NCBI RefSeq assembly: GCF_001687325.1
Contig: NZ_LZRD01000023.1
Span: forward strand, 51,032-115,031
DNA: 64,000 nt
DNA from: Streptomyces sp. PTY087I2
GTDB lineage: Bacteria; Actinomycetota; Actinomycetes; Streptomycetales; Streptomycetaceae
Reading direction: 5' to 3'
Part shown: positions 25,309 to 33,018 of the stretch, piece by piece
Numbering within the stretch: position 1 is the first letter of the stretch
Layout of the letters: each line of letters begins with the position of its first letter
Position numbers and translations under genes: made by a program
The notes under the pieces: model-generated
Databases searched by the model: none
Seen by the model: the letters and a program-made list of their open reading frames with translations, nothing else
What the model was told of the DNA's origin: nothing

Positions 25309-25466
25309 CCATCTCCTCTGATCGATGCATTCGATGTCGGAATGGGAGTCAGGCGGAGTACGACGCCTTCGGGCAGCCCGAGTCCGGCCATGACCCCTCG
25401 GATGGACTCCGTTGCCTCGGCGGCGACCTTGTGGCCGTCCCGGTAGGTCTGCATCTCCATCGGCAT
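25305..25466 (-). CDS. small protein of the methyltransferase operon
   Basis: A 53-residue protein (MPMEMQTYRDGHKVAAEATE ... TPIPTSNASIRGDG) from ATG 25466, whose A is shared with the stop of the upstream gene (TGATG). The middle, GVMAGLGLPEGVVLRLTPIP, could fold as a short helix-strand unit. I do not recognise the family. It could be a second precursor, since it also ends in an Asp-Gly (IRGDG), or a chaperone/adaptor for the enzyme. Confidence 0.6.
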   Translation of the reverse strand: MPMEMQTYRDGHKVAAEATESIRGVMAGLGLPEGVVLRLTPIPTSNASIRGDG

Positions 25467-25675
25467 CAGTGGCTCCCCGAAGCGTGGTCGCGGATCTTCG
25501 TGGCGTGGTCGGCGGCCTGCCAGATCTCCCCGGCCTCTTCGGCCGCCTTGAGGCTTCGCCACTCGGTCCGGCAGGTCGCACAATCCGCAGTCGGGGCGCA
25601 GTCCAGTAGCCACGCGTTGAACCCCACCGGCAGGTCTACCGGGCTTTCCTGAGTTGCCTTATGGCGCATCGTCAT
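25466..25675 (-). CDS. small Cys-rich protein, first gene of the methyltransferase operon
   Basis: A 67- to 69-residue protein (ATG 25675, or 25669 which has better spacing from GGGGAG). The core AWLLDCAPTADCATCRTEW has three cysteines in a C-x5-C-x2-C pattern that may bind zinc, followed by a charged helix (SLKAAEEAGEIWQAADHATKIRDH). Proteins of this look are common beside XRE regulators and such methyltransferases in Streptomyces, but their role is unknown to me. Confidence 0.6.
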   Translation of the reverse strand: MTMRHKATQESPVDLPVGFNAWLLDCAPTADCATCRTEWRSLKAAEEAGEIWQAADHATKIRDHASGSH

Positions 25676-25877
25676 TTCTCCCCGGATGCGAACAGGTGTG
25701 GCAGGAGGACCATGGTCAGGCCCTGCCAATGACGCTAAGGACCGCCCGCGCCGGGACTCCACTTCCTTGCATGAGTTTGCACTCCAATTTCCTTCACTAG
25801 AAGTGATGTTGAAGCATCAACGCAGGTGGGTAGGGCTGATGCAAGTCCAAGCAAACCCTCTGAGCCGGGAGGCTGGC
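25676..25877. promoter_or_regulatory. divergent promoter region of the RiPP-like and XRE operons
   Basis: A 202-bp AT-richer gap between two divergent operons. It includes CTTGCATGAGTTTGCACTCC and TTCCTTCACTAGAAGTGATGTTGAAG, stretches plausible as promoter elements in this GC-rich background. No -10/-35 pair can be assigned with confidence. Confidence 0.4.
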
Positions 25878-26132
25878 ATGTCCGTAGAGTTCGTGGGGAT
25901 CGACCCCGACACCGACCGCGACCACTGCCCGACCGTGTGGGCCGACGCGGAGAACCAGGAAGTCCTCTTCCAGGGCTGGAAGCCCGATGCGGAGACTCAC
26001 GCCCGGTGCGAGGCGACCAGCCCGGCGAACGGGTCGGTGCCGGACACGGAAGCGATCATCCGGATTCCGGCCCGGATGATCCCGATGATCAGGGAGGCAT
26101 GTGATGCCGTCGAGCGCGCCCGGCTTCGGTGA
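25878..26132 (+). CDS. small protein upstream of DUF6879 gene
   Basis: An 84-residue protein; ATG 25878 is fixed by GGGAGG 6 bp upstream. The sequence SVEFVGIDPDTDRDHCPTVWADAENQEVLFQGWKPD then a helical tail recurs, as I recall, next to XRE/DUF6879 genes in Streptomyces, but has no known function. Its 3' end overlaps the next gene by 29 bp. Confidence 0.7.
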   Translation: MSVEFVGIDPDTDRDHCPTVWADAENQEVLFQGWKPDAETHARCEATSPANGSVPDTEAIIRIPARMIPMIREACDAVERARLR

Positions 26133-26619
26133 CCTGCTGGGCAAGTGCCAGCGGTCCGCTGTCCATCTGGAAATGCGCGACTTCTACGCACCCACGGAGC
26201 GATTCGAGGCGTGGCAGCGGGGAGAGCGCATCAACTGGGCGGACAAGGACTCCTGGTGGCATCCGTACGATCAGCTCATCTCCGACACCGTGGCCCGTGG
26301 CGTCACCATCAGGCGGGCTCGGATCGTTTCGGAGCCCGTGAGCGAGTACATCCGCTGGGAGCACTACGTCACCCACGCCAACGTGACGGCAGGCGAACAA
26401 GTCCGTTGGCTACCCAGAAGGTTGGCGACCGGCATTGCGTTGCCGGGAAACGACTTCTGGCTGTTCGACGGCACCCTGTTGCGGGTTCACCACTTCTCGG
26501 GTGACGGTGTGGTGGTGGAGGACGAGATCACGGACGAGCCGGCGACTGCGGACCTGTGCCGTGCCGCTTTCGAAGCTGTCTGGCAGCTCGCCACACCACA
26601 CGAACAGTTCAAGCTCTGA
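26104..26619 (+). CDS. DUF6879 family protein
   Basis: A 171-residue soluble protein starting at ATG 26104 (GGGAGG 6 bp upstream; a GTG sits one codon earlier). Typical DUF6879 motifs: SAVHLEMRDFYAPTERFEAWQRGE, RRARIVSEPVSEYIRWEHY, VRWLPRR and GNDFWLFDGTLLRVHHFSGDG. These proteins accompany XRE regulators with DUF5753 domains and may act with them; the molecular role is unknown. Same operon as the genes on both sides. Confidence 0.85.
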   Translation: MPSSAPGFGDLLGKCQRSAVHLEMRDFYAPTERFEAWQRGERINWADKDSWWHPYDQLISDTVARGVTIRRARIVSEPVSEYIRWEHYVTHANVTAGEQVRWLPRRLATGIALPGNDFWLFDGTLLRVHHFSGDGVVVEDEITDEPATADLCRAAFEAVWQLATPHEQFKL

Positions 26620-26635
26620 CAGAACGGCCGGTTTG

Positions 26636-27487
26636 TTGCCCCCACACCCGTCGCCCAACGTCCAGAAGGCGCGCGAGAGCCTGGCTGCCCGCCTTCGGGA
26701 ACTGCGTCTGGACGCCGGAATTTCGGGGCGCGAACTGGCCGTTCGCTGCGGATGGCACGAGTCGAAGTCCTCCCGGATCGAGAACGCCCGAACACCCCCG
26801 TCGGACGCCGACATTCGGGCCTGGTGCGCCGCTTGCGGGGCCTCCGAGCAGGCGGACGACCTGGCGGCGGACAACCGGCAGTCGGCGGAGGCGTACGTCC
26901 GGTGGAGGCGGCTTCAGGGCACCGGCCTGCGACGCTTGCAGGAGAGCGGGGCGTCCCTGTACGACCGCACCAAGCTGTTCCGCGTCTACTGCTCCGACGT
27001 GATCCCCGGGTTCCTCCAGACGCCTGAGTACGCCACGGCGCTGCTCTCGTCCATCGCGGCTTTCCGGGGGACCAAGAACGACGTGAGCGAGGCCGTGGCG
27101 GCCCGCATGGACCGCAACCGGGTCATCCGGGAGGGCCACCGCCGATTCTTGATCGTGCTGGAAGAGTCGGTCCTGCGGTACCGCGTCGCCGACGCCGAGA
27201 CGATGGCCGTCCAGTACGGACACCTGCTGGCCGCCATGGCCTTGCCCAGGGTCGCCGTGGGCATCATCCCGTTCGCCGCCGAGCGGACCGTATGGCCGAT
27301 GGCCACCTTCACCATGTTCGACAAGAAGAGAGTCCACGCCGACACACTGGACGCCGCTCAGACCCTCGTTCAACCGAGCCAAGTGCAGCTGTATGCACAG
27401 GCGTTCGATCGACTCTCCGAACACGCCGTACGGGGGCAGGCGGCCCGCGAAATCATCGCGAAAGCCATCACGGCTCTCGACTCCTGA
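26636..27487 (+). CDS. XRE-family regulator with DUF5753 domain
   Basis: About 283 residues. The helix-turn-helix is at about 10-65 (LAARLRELRLDAGISGRELAVRCGWHESKSSRIENART) and the rest is a DUF5753 ligand-like domain (FRVYCSDVIPGFLQTPEYATALLSSI, RRFLIVLEESVLRYRV, VGIIPFAAERTVWPMATFTMFD). No ATG or GTG fits; tandem TTG codons at 26633 and 26636 are the likely start. Such regulators are often paired with DUF397 or DUF6879 genes and some control antibiotic clusters. Being divergent from the methyltransferase operon, it is the natural candidate to control it. Confidence 0.88.
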   Translation: MPPHPSPNVQKARESLAARLRELRLDAGISGRELAVRCGWHESKSSRIENARTPPSDADIRAWCAACGASEQADDLAADNRQSAEAYVRWRRLQGTGLRRLQESGASLYDRTKLFRVYCSDVIPGFLQTPEYATALLSSIAAFRGTKNDVSEAVAARMDRNRVIREGHRRFLIVLEESVLRYRVADAETMAVQYGHLLAAMALPRVAVGIIPFAAERTVWPMATFTMFDKKRVHADTLDAAQTLVQPSQVQLYAQAFDRLSEHAVRGQAAREIIAKAITALDS

Positions 27488-28259
27488 TCGGCGCCACTCC
27501 ACTCGACAGCCCCAGCAACGCCTCGGCCCTCCGGAAGGCTCCCCTTCCATCGGCCACGCCCTTACTTCCCGGCGATATCGGTGAGTTCCACGAGCGACTG
27601 GATCACCCATTCGGCAGTCGCGCGTACGCGGTCGTCGTCGCCCCAGAGGTGTCCCCAGGGGCCCCGGCGGATGTGCGCGGTGCGGAGTCCGGCCTCGGCG
27701 GCGGGGAACGTGTCGTTCGCGGGGTGGTCGCCGACGGTGTCGCATGCGGGGGCACCGGACTCCTCCAGGCCTGAGGTTGAACCCCGCCGGTGCACGAAGC
27801 CACAGACCGCCGGGACAGCCGGCACGTGATCCGCCTCGCCGACGAACTCCTGGCGCAGGGAAGCGTCGACTGGCCGTGTGCCGCCCTGGGCGAAGGCAAG
27901 CCGTACCGCCCCCGAAGCTCGGGCCCGAGGCCCAAGACTCGGGCTTCGGGGACAGTCGGGTCACTCTTTCGGGGGTACGTGAACGGGGCTCCGGCCCGAA
28001 GCTCGGGACCCGGGACTCGGGCGTCGGGACACGAGACCCGGGACACGAGCGCCTTCTTTAACCGGGCAGGAAAGAAGGTGGGTTGGGAAAAACCTCCCCA
28101 CCTCCCCACCCCGTCACGGCCAGCCAGTATGACTAATCGTGACAGCTTGCGGCGGAGCGTGACGGCCGCTTACGGTGCGAGAACTGAACGACCCCGACAC
28201 GGTGTTGTCGCACCAGGCCGGGGTCTGACCACAAGATCACTACCCAGAAAGCCGATCCC
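27488..28259. other. 772-bp region with gene debris and strong secondary structure
   Basis: No intact gene is convincing. It holds a HAD fragment on the minus strand (27562-27750), and a plus-strand frame from 27790 whose first 40 residues (DSRHVIRLADELLAQGSVDW) look protein-like before dissolving into repeats. Between about 27915 and 28050, CTCGGGC/GCCCGAG and CGGGAC words recur and fold on themselves (for example CCCCGAAGC with GCTTCGGGG). Two more hairpins follow: AGGTGGG...CCCACCT near 28077-28105 and GACCCCG/CGGGGTC at 28190-28225, the last 35 bp before the winged-helix gene. Confidence 0.5.
27562..27750 (-). pseudogene. 3' fragment of a HAD-family hydrolase gene
   Basis: Only the C-terminal quarter remains: TVGDHPANDTFPAAEAGLRTAHIRRGPWGHLWGDDDRV... 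then the stop at 27562. GDHPANDT is the HAD motif IV (metal-binding Asp residues) and IRRGPWG is the usual following strand. The nucleophile and cap domains are absent upstream, where sequence turns into unrelated DNA. A remnant of a deletion or recombination event. Confidence 0.75.
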
Positions 28260-29393
28260 GTGGCTACCCAGCACCATAGCTCCGCCCCGCACGCCCCCGC
28301 AGTCTCACCTGCGTACCCGATGGCCAAGCCCGGGTACGGCAAACGCTCCGCCCCCGGCCAACAACCCCGCACCCGCGACGACTTCGCCCCCCTGCCGACC
28401 CGCGAACGCTACGTTGCCGGATTCATCGACCACCTCCCCGACGGGGCCTCGATGACCATCAAGCAACTGGCCAAGCAACTCCCCCTCTACGGACAGCAGG
28501 CCGTCTCCACCTCCCTGAACGCCTTGTCCGTCGCCGGGCACCTGCGACGCGTGCAGTGCCCCGTCGGCGTGGGCGACGAAGTCCGCTGGGTCTTCCGGAC
28601 CTTTTGGTCCCGCACGGCCCGCGACAACGAATGGTGGAACACCTACCTCGCCACCGAAACCGCCGCCCAGACCGCAGCGCCCGCTGCCGCACCCGAAGCG
28701 GCCGACTCCGACACGGCTCCGCCGCCACCCTGAGTCCCGGACGAGGAACCCCCGCCGCCCACAAAGCCCGAGGGCCCGCCGCCTGCCGGACAGGCCCCCG
28801 AACCCACCGGCGTACCGCTCCAACGCACCCCACTCCACGCACCAGACGGCGAACCCGCGCCGCCCACCCGGGAGGCGCCCCAGGACACGGCCCCCGCAAG
28901 GCACACCGGGGACACCTGGAGCACTCGGGACACCGCCCCTTCCCCCGCCTACCTCGCCCTCGCCCGTCTCGGGCGCGACGATCACCGCCTGGGCCTCTCC
29001 GCCGACGACTGCACCACCCTCGAACCACTCGCGGCCCAATGGCTCGATCGAGGCGTCACCGTCGACTACCTCGCCAGCACCCTGAAAGCCGGACTCCCCG
29101 CCCAGGTCGACTCACCCGTCGGCCTGATCCGCCGCCGCCTCACCGACAAATTGCCGCCCCGGCTGCCAGCCGCCGCAAGCACCCCGGCCGACACCCCCAC
29201 CCCCACCCGCCGCCTCCTCGTCGAATGCACCGACTGCGGCCGCCCAGGCCAACCCGAAGCCCTCCCCGACGGCCTCTGCCACCCCTGCCGCGCCACCCAC
29301 TCCAAGAACGAACAGGTCCCGCCAGACCCCACCCAAATCGCCGCCGTCAAAGCCCACATGGCCAACCTCCGCGACCTCCTCAAACCCGTCTGA
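28260..29393 (+). pseudogene. MarR-like winged-helix protein gene split by one in-frame TGA
   Basis: The GTG/ATG frame from 28260 encodes a winged-helix segment (TRERYVAGFIDHLPDGASMTIKQLAKQLPLYGQQAVSTSLNALSVAGHLRR... VRWVFRTFWSRTARDNEWW) and reaches TGA at 28731-28733 in a Pro-rich linker. The same frame then remains open for another 220 codons, encoding LARLGRDDHRLGLSADDCTTLEPLAAQWLDRG... and a Cys4 zinc-ribbon-like end (VECTDCGRPGQPEALPDGLCHPCRA), to 29393. As I recall, Streptomyces homologues are single proteins of about 380 residues with this architecture, and the downstream part has no start codon for over 400 bp, so this is one gene with a nonsense codon or readthrough stop. Confidence 0.8.
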
Positions 29394-29549
29394 GCCCCAA
29401 CCACAGCCGACCAACCTGCCCCTGCCACCTACAGAAGCGCGGAGCGAAACGCGCCCAGCGACACCAACACACGTGCCCCGACGGGACGATGGCCACATTT
29501 CTCAGCCGAGGAAGCCGCGCCGTACAGCCAGCAGAGGGCAGAATCACCA

Positions 29550-29657
29550 TGACCAAAATCCAACTGCGACCGCTGCAACGACAGGGGCGATATGTCCTTT
29601 TCTCAAGAAGTGAGCAAAAACCGCTCCCTGCCCACATAAAGCCGCAGGTCACGAAGC
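29550..29657 (+). promoter_or_regulatory. CRISPR leader
   Basis: An AT-richer stretch just before the first perfect repeat, including TTTTCTCAAGAAGTGAGCAAAAA (29598-29620; arms CTCA/TGAG). The leader side is inferred from the degenerate repeat at the opposite end of the array. Confidence 0.65.
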
Positions 29658-30236
29658 GTGGTCCCCGCACCCGCGGGGGTGTTCCCGGGGTTTCCCGGGA
29701 CCCGGGGAAGAGGGGAGTGTGGTCCCCGCACCCGCGGGGGTGTTCCCAACCGGGCATCACGATTCAGGTGTATCCGGAGGTGGTCCCCGCACCCGCGGGG
29801 GTGTTCCCTCCTTTGTGACCTATCTCAGCAACGCGTCGACAGTGGTCCCCGCACCCGCGGGGGTGTTCCCCGCGCTCCACATCAGCGATAGCGAGTCCCC
29901 ATGTGGTCCCCGCACCCGCGGGGGTGTTCCCACCACGGTCTTGAACTGGGCGATGCGGGCCTTGTGGTCCCCGCACCCGCGGGGGTGTTCCGTCGTACCT
30001 GGCCATCAGTCCACCACTCAGCTTGTGGTCCCCGCACCCTCGGGGGTGTTCCCGTCCAGGGAGACACGTCCGACCCAGGACGCCAGTGGTCCCCGCACCC
30101 GCGGGGGTGTTCCGGGTTCCGGGGTGCACCTCGCGACCCTCGCCGCGTGGTCCCCGCATCCGCGGGGGTGTTCCCTACTAGTTCCGTGTGTTGGGAGATC
30201 CTGAGGGGTGGTCCCCGCACCCGCGGGGCATCTCCC
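29658..30236 (+). CRISPR. type I-E CRISPR array, 10 repeats and 9 spacers
   Basis: A 29-bp repeat begins GTGGTCCCCGCACCCGCGGG and ends GGTGTTCCC, the Streptomyces I-E type with a CCCCGC/GCGGGG stem. Starts: 29658, 29719, 29780, 29842, 29903, 29964, 30025, 30086, 30147, 30208. Spacers are 32 bp except the third (33 bp). Variants: repeats 6 and 8 end in G; repeat 7 has T in place of the stem G (CACCCTCGGGGG); repeat 9 has CATCC; repeat 10 is degenerate in its last 8 bases, marking the leader-distal end. No cas gene lies in the window. Confidence 0.97.
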
Positions 30237-30255
30237 CAGCCCACCACCACCAGGC

Positions 30256-31320
30256 TCACACCCCCACCCCCTTCACCAGATCCACCGCACCCGCCTCCTC
30301 CGACTCCGGCAGCAGTGCGTACCCCTGCCGCTGGTACAGCGCGATGTTGCGGTGGCTCGACGCGCCGGTCGACAGGACTATGCGGGCGCATCCTTCCCCC
30401 GCCGACTCGGCCAGGTGCAGCAGCCAGCGGCCCACTCCCTGGCCCCGCAGGTCGGGGGCGACGGCCAGGCGGCCCACGTGGAGGTCGGTGTCGGTGCGGC
30501 GGGTGCGGACCATGCCGAGCAGGTGGGCGTCCCGCCACAGGCCCGTCGTGTGCCAGTCGGCCAGCCAGGCGCGGATGTCGGCCGGTGACTCGTGGAGCGC
30601 CGGGATCGCCAGGGTGTCGTTGACGATCGCCTCCTCCATCCAGCAGCACCGTTGCAGCACGGTCACCTCCGCCGCGTCGTCCGGGCCGAGCCGGCGCGCG
30701 TACGAACCGGGGAGCGGGCCCGCCACGGACGCCGGGTGCTCGCGCTCCCGCATCGGGGTCAAGGCCCTTGCCACCCGCACCAGTTCGGCCAGCATGCCCT
30801 CCGCCGCCTCCGCGTGGCGCGCCTCGGGAGCCACGCGGTTCTCGTGCATCACGTCCGCGATCCGCAGGGCCACGGTCGCCCCCAGTGGGACCAGTCGCAA
30901 CGTGGTCACCACCTGCTTCGCGTGCTGCACCGCGCGCGTACCGGCCGACGTGTGGCCGTAACTGACGAAGCCCGCCGGCTTCCAGGCCCACTCGGGGCTC
31001 AGGTAGTCCAGCGCGTTCTTCAGCGTCGCCGGCATCCCGTAGTTGTACTCCGGCGTCACGAAGACGAAGCCGTCCGCCTCGTCGACGATCCGGCTCCAGC
31101 GCCGGGTGTGTTCGTGCTGGTGCACACCGGTCGACGGGTGCTCCTCCTCGTCCAGGAACGGCAGGCCCAGATCGCCGATCGACAAGGGCACGAGGTCCGC
31201 GTCGAGCAGTTCGGCGCTGGGGGCGAGCGTGTCGGTCAGCCACTGCCCGACGGCCGGGCCGAGCGCGTTGGGGCGGGTACTGCACACCAGGACGAGAACA
31301 CGCAGACGCCTCGTTGTCAT
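30256..31320 (-). CDS. fused NAD(P)H-dependent oxidoreductase and GNAT acetyltransferase
   Basis: A 354-residue two-domain protein. Residues 1-190 are an NADPH-dependent FMN reductase/NQO-like flavodoxin fold (RVLVLVCSTRPNALGPAVGQWL, FVFVTPEYNYGMPATLKNALDYL, KPAGFVSYGHTSAGTRAVQHAKQV). Residues about 205-350 are a GNAT fold with the acetyl-CoA loop VAPDLRGQGVGRWLLHLAE and the end NIALYQRQGYALL. Fusion implies that a quinone- or nitro-type reduction and an N-acetylation serve one detoxification route. It is divergent, 30 bp away, from a MarR regulator, the usual arrangement for stress-induced reductases. The 3' end is only 19 bp from the CRISPR array. Confidence 0.88.
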   Translation of the reverse strand: MTTRRLRVLVLVCSTRPNALGPAVGQWLTDTLAPSAELLDADLVPLSIGDLGLPFLDEEEHPSTGVHQHEHTRRWSRIVDEADGFVFVTPEYNYGMPATLKNALDYLSPEWAWKPAGFVSYGHTSAGTRAVQHAKQVVTTLRLVPLGATVALRIADVMHENRVAPEARHAEAAEGMLAELVRVARALTPMREREHPASVAGPLPGSYARRLGPDDAAEVTVLQRCCWMEEAIVNDTLAIPALHESPADIRAWLADWHTTGLWRDAHLLGMVRTRRTDTDLHVGRLAVAPDLRGQGVGRWLLHLAESAGEGCARIVLSTGASSHRNIALYQRQGYALLPESEEAGAVDLVKGVGV

Positions 31321-31341
31321 GGAAACGAAATTAGCCGGTAG

Positions 31342-31358
31342 GTTGATTACATGTCAAC
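31342..31358. promoter_or_regulatory. possible MarR operator over the start codon
   Basis: GTTGA-N7-TCAAC straddles the ATG of the MarR gene within the 30-bp divergent gap, a position that would let the regulator block both genes. Confidence 0.45.
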
Positions 31359-31815
31359 GAATGAGACGGGCACCCCGGTCAACTGGCTCACCCCCGACGA
31401 GGACCGCGCCTGGCGCGCGTACCTCCGCATGGTGACCGCCGTCCAGGTCGGCATCGCACAGGACCTGGCCGCACTCGGCCTCTCCGAGCCGGACTACGAA
31501 GTACTCAGCACCCTGTCCGAGCGCGAGGACGGCACCAGCACACTGCACGAACAGGCCACCAAAATGGGCTGGTCCCGCAGCCGCCTGTCCCGGCACGCCT
31601 CCCGCATGGAGGCCCGCGAACTCATCCGGCGCGCCCCCGACCCCACCGACGGCCGGGGCTGCCTCCTCGTCCTGACCTCGGCGGGCTGGGACGTACTGCG
31701 GGATGCCGCGCCCTCCCACGTCGACTCCGTACGGCAGCGCCTCGTCGACCGACTGACACCCGACGAACTCGCGGCGCTGAGCCACATCGCACAGAAGCTC
31801 AGCGCCGACCGGTAG
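31351..31815 (+). CDS. MarR-family transcriptional regulator
   Basis: A 154-residue winged-helix protein with typical order: an N-terminal dimerisation helix (DEDRAWRAYLRMVTAVQVGIAQDL), DNA-reading helices (GLSEPDYEVLSTLSEREDGTSTLHEQATKMGWSRSRLSRHASRMEARELI) and the wing (RRAPDPTDGRGCLLVLTSAG). Divergent from the oxidoreductase-GNAT gene, whose expression it probably represses until a phenolic or oxidising ligand binds. Confidence 0.92.
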   Translation: MSTNETGTPVNWLTPDEDRAWRAYLRMVTAVQVGIAQDLAALGLSEPDYEVLSTLSEREDGTSTLHEQATKMGWSRSRLSRHASRMEARELIRRAPDPTDGRGCLLVLTSAGWDVLRDAAPSHVDSVRQRLVDRLTPDELAALSHIAQKLSADR

Positions 31816-31849
31816 ACGGTAGAGGGGCGGGAAAGGGCACGGACCCACC

Positions 31850-32296
31850 TCAGGCGAGGGCCGTGACCAGTGACGCGAAGGCGGCGATGAGGACAGCCAC
31901 GCGGGCGTAGTGGTAGCGGTCCCAGCGGTTCATCTGCTCCTTCCAGTCCTCGGGCCGGTTCTCCGGGGTCCACGTCTTGCCCCGGTTGTTGATCGGGACG
32001 AGCAGCAGGACCGACATGATCACGCTGACGAGCAGCAGCGCGCCCGCGGCGACGACCAGGCCGGCGCCTTCCTCGCGCCATCCGGCGATGGCCCACACCG
32101 CGCTCAGGGCGAGCGAGCCGATGTACCAGAACGGCATCAGGGCGCCGAGCATCCGACCCCCATGACTCCGCCCGAGCTGGGCACTGTCGTCGGGGAGCGC
32201 GTCGAGGATCCGGTTGATGACGAAGGCGACGGAGAACTCCACCCCCACCAGCAGTCCGACGATCACGGTGGTGACGATCCCAAGTGCATCGAGCAT
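31850..32296 (-). CDS. DUF1772 (anthrone oxygenase-like) membrane protein
   Basis: A 148-residue protein, start ATG 32296, with four hydrophobic helices (first GIVTTVIVGLLVGVEFSVAFVIN; then ALMPFWYIGSLALSAVWAI, AGALLLVSVIMSVLLLVPINNR, RVAVLIAAFASLVTALA). The PINNRGKTW(T)PENRPEDWKEQMNRWDRYHYAR block is characteristic of DUF1772. Some relatives oxidise polyketide anthrones, but most bacterial ones are uncharacterised. Divergent TetR gene probably controls it. Confidence 0.85.
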   Translation of the reverse strand: MLDALGIVTTVIVGLLVGVEFSVAFVINRILDALPDDSAQLGRSHGGRMLGALMPFWYIGSLALSAVWAIAGWREEGAGLVVAAGALLLVSVIMSVLLLVPINNRGKTWTPENRPEDWKEQMNRWDRYHYARVAVLIAAFASLVTALA

Positions 32297-32314
32297 GATG
32301 ACCCCCTCCTGAAA

Positions 32315-32380
32315 TCTAGCGGCGCTAGATGTTGAGGCAACGCTAGACCTACTGCCGCTCGATTGTCTAGCAGTGCTAGG
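32315..32380. promoter_or_regulatory. two TetR-type operators in the divergent gap
   Basis: TCTAGCGGCGCTAGA (32315-32329) and TCTAGCAGTGCTAGG (32366-32380) are two copies of the palindrome CTAGC-N3-GCTAG, one near each of the divergent starts; a further half-site GCTAGA is at 32342-32347. Confidence 0.8.
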
Positions 32381-32388
32381 GTCGGAGC

Positions 32389-32967
32389 ATGTCGGTACGG
32401 GAACGCAAGGAACGGGAACGGGCGAGCCGCGAGCGCCTCATCGTGGCGACGGCGCGCGAACTCGCCGAGCAGCAGGGCTGGGACGCGGTCACCACGCGCC
32501 GGCTCGCCGAGCGCATCGAATACAGCCAGCCCGTCCTCTACAGCCACTTCCGCGGCAAGCGCGAGATCATCGGCGCCGTCGCCCTCGAAGGCGCCGCCGA
32601 GATGGCCGCGGCGCTACGGGCCGCCACCGCCGAAGCGGACGGCCGCCGCGCCCGGGTCTCCGCCCTCGCCCGCACCTACCTGGAATTCGCCGAGCGGAAC
32701 CCGGCGGTCTACGACGCGCTGTTCCAGCTCGACGGCGGCCTGGTCTTCGCGCACGAGGACACCCCGGAGCCGCTGAAGGACGCCTTCGCCGCACTGCTGG
32801 AGACGCTCGGCGAGGTCGCCGGGGAAGGCGTGCACCCGGCGCTGTTCACCGAGCTCTTCTGGTCCGCCCTGCACGGGCTGGCCACCCTGACCCGGGCGGG
32901 GCGGCTCCTGCCGGAGGGCGCCGAGCAGCGGCTCGATCTCCTGGTGGAACGGCTCGCCGCGCTCTGA
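32389..32967 (+). CDS. TetR-family transcriptional regulator
   Basis: A 192-residue repressor. The helix-turn-helix covers about residues 12-60 (ASRERLIVATARELAEQQGWDAVTTRRLAERIEYSQPVLYSHFRGKREIIGAVALEG); the C-terminal helices resemble the TetR_C WHG-type ligand domain (ARTYLEFAERNPAVYDALFQ, LFTELFWSALHGLATL). The start ATG lies 9 bp after the operator-like palindrome at 32366-32380, so it should repress itself and the divergent DUF1772 gene. Confidence 0.92.
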   Translation: MSVRERKERERASRERLIVATARELAEQQGWDAVTTRRLAERIEYSQPVLYSHFRGKREIIGAVALEGAAEMAAALRAATAEADGRRARVSALARTYLEFAERNPAVYDALFQLDGGLVFAHEDTPEPLKDAFAALLETLGEVAGEGVHPALFTELFWSALHGLATLTRAGRLLPEGAEQRLDLLVERLAAL

Positions 32968-33018
32968 CACGTACTCCCGCCGCCCGACCGGCCTCGGACG
33001 GGACCGGCCCCCGTCCCC

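Noticed and set aside
27790..28455. 221-codon plus-strand ORF starting MHEATDRRDSRHVIRL
   Set aside because: Only the first ~40 residues look protein-like; the rest is low-complexity and overlaps the start of the winged-helix gene in another frame.
29719..30204. ORFs running through the CRISPR array (also the minus-strand 29882-31285 frame)
   Set aside because: They translate the 29-bp repeat into a recurring VVPAPAGVFP or GNTPAGAGTT pattern and are not genes.
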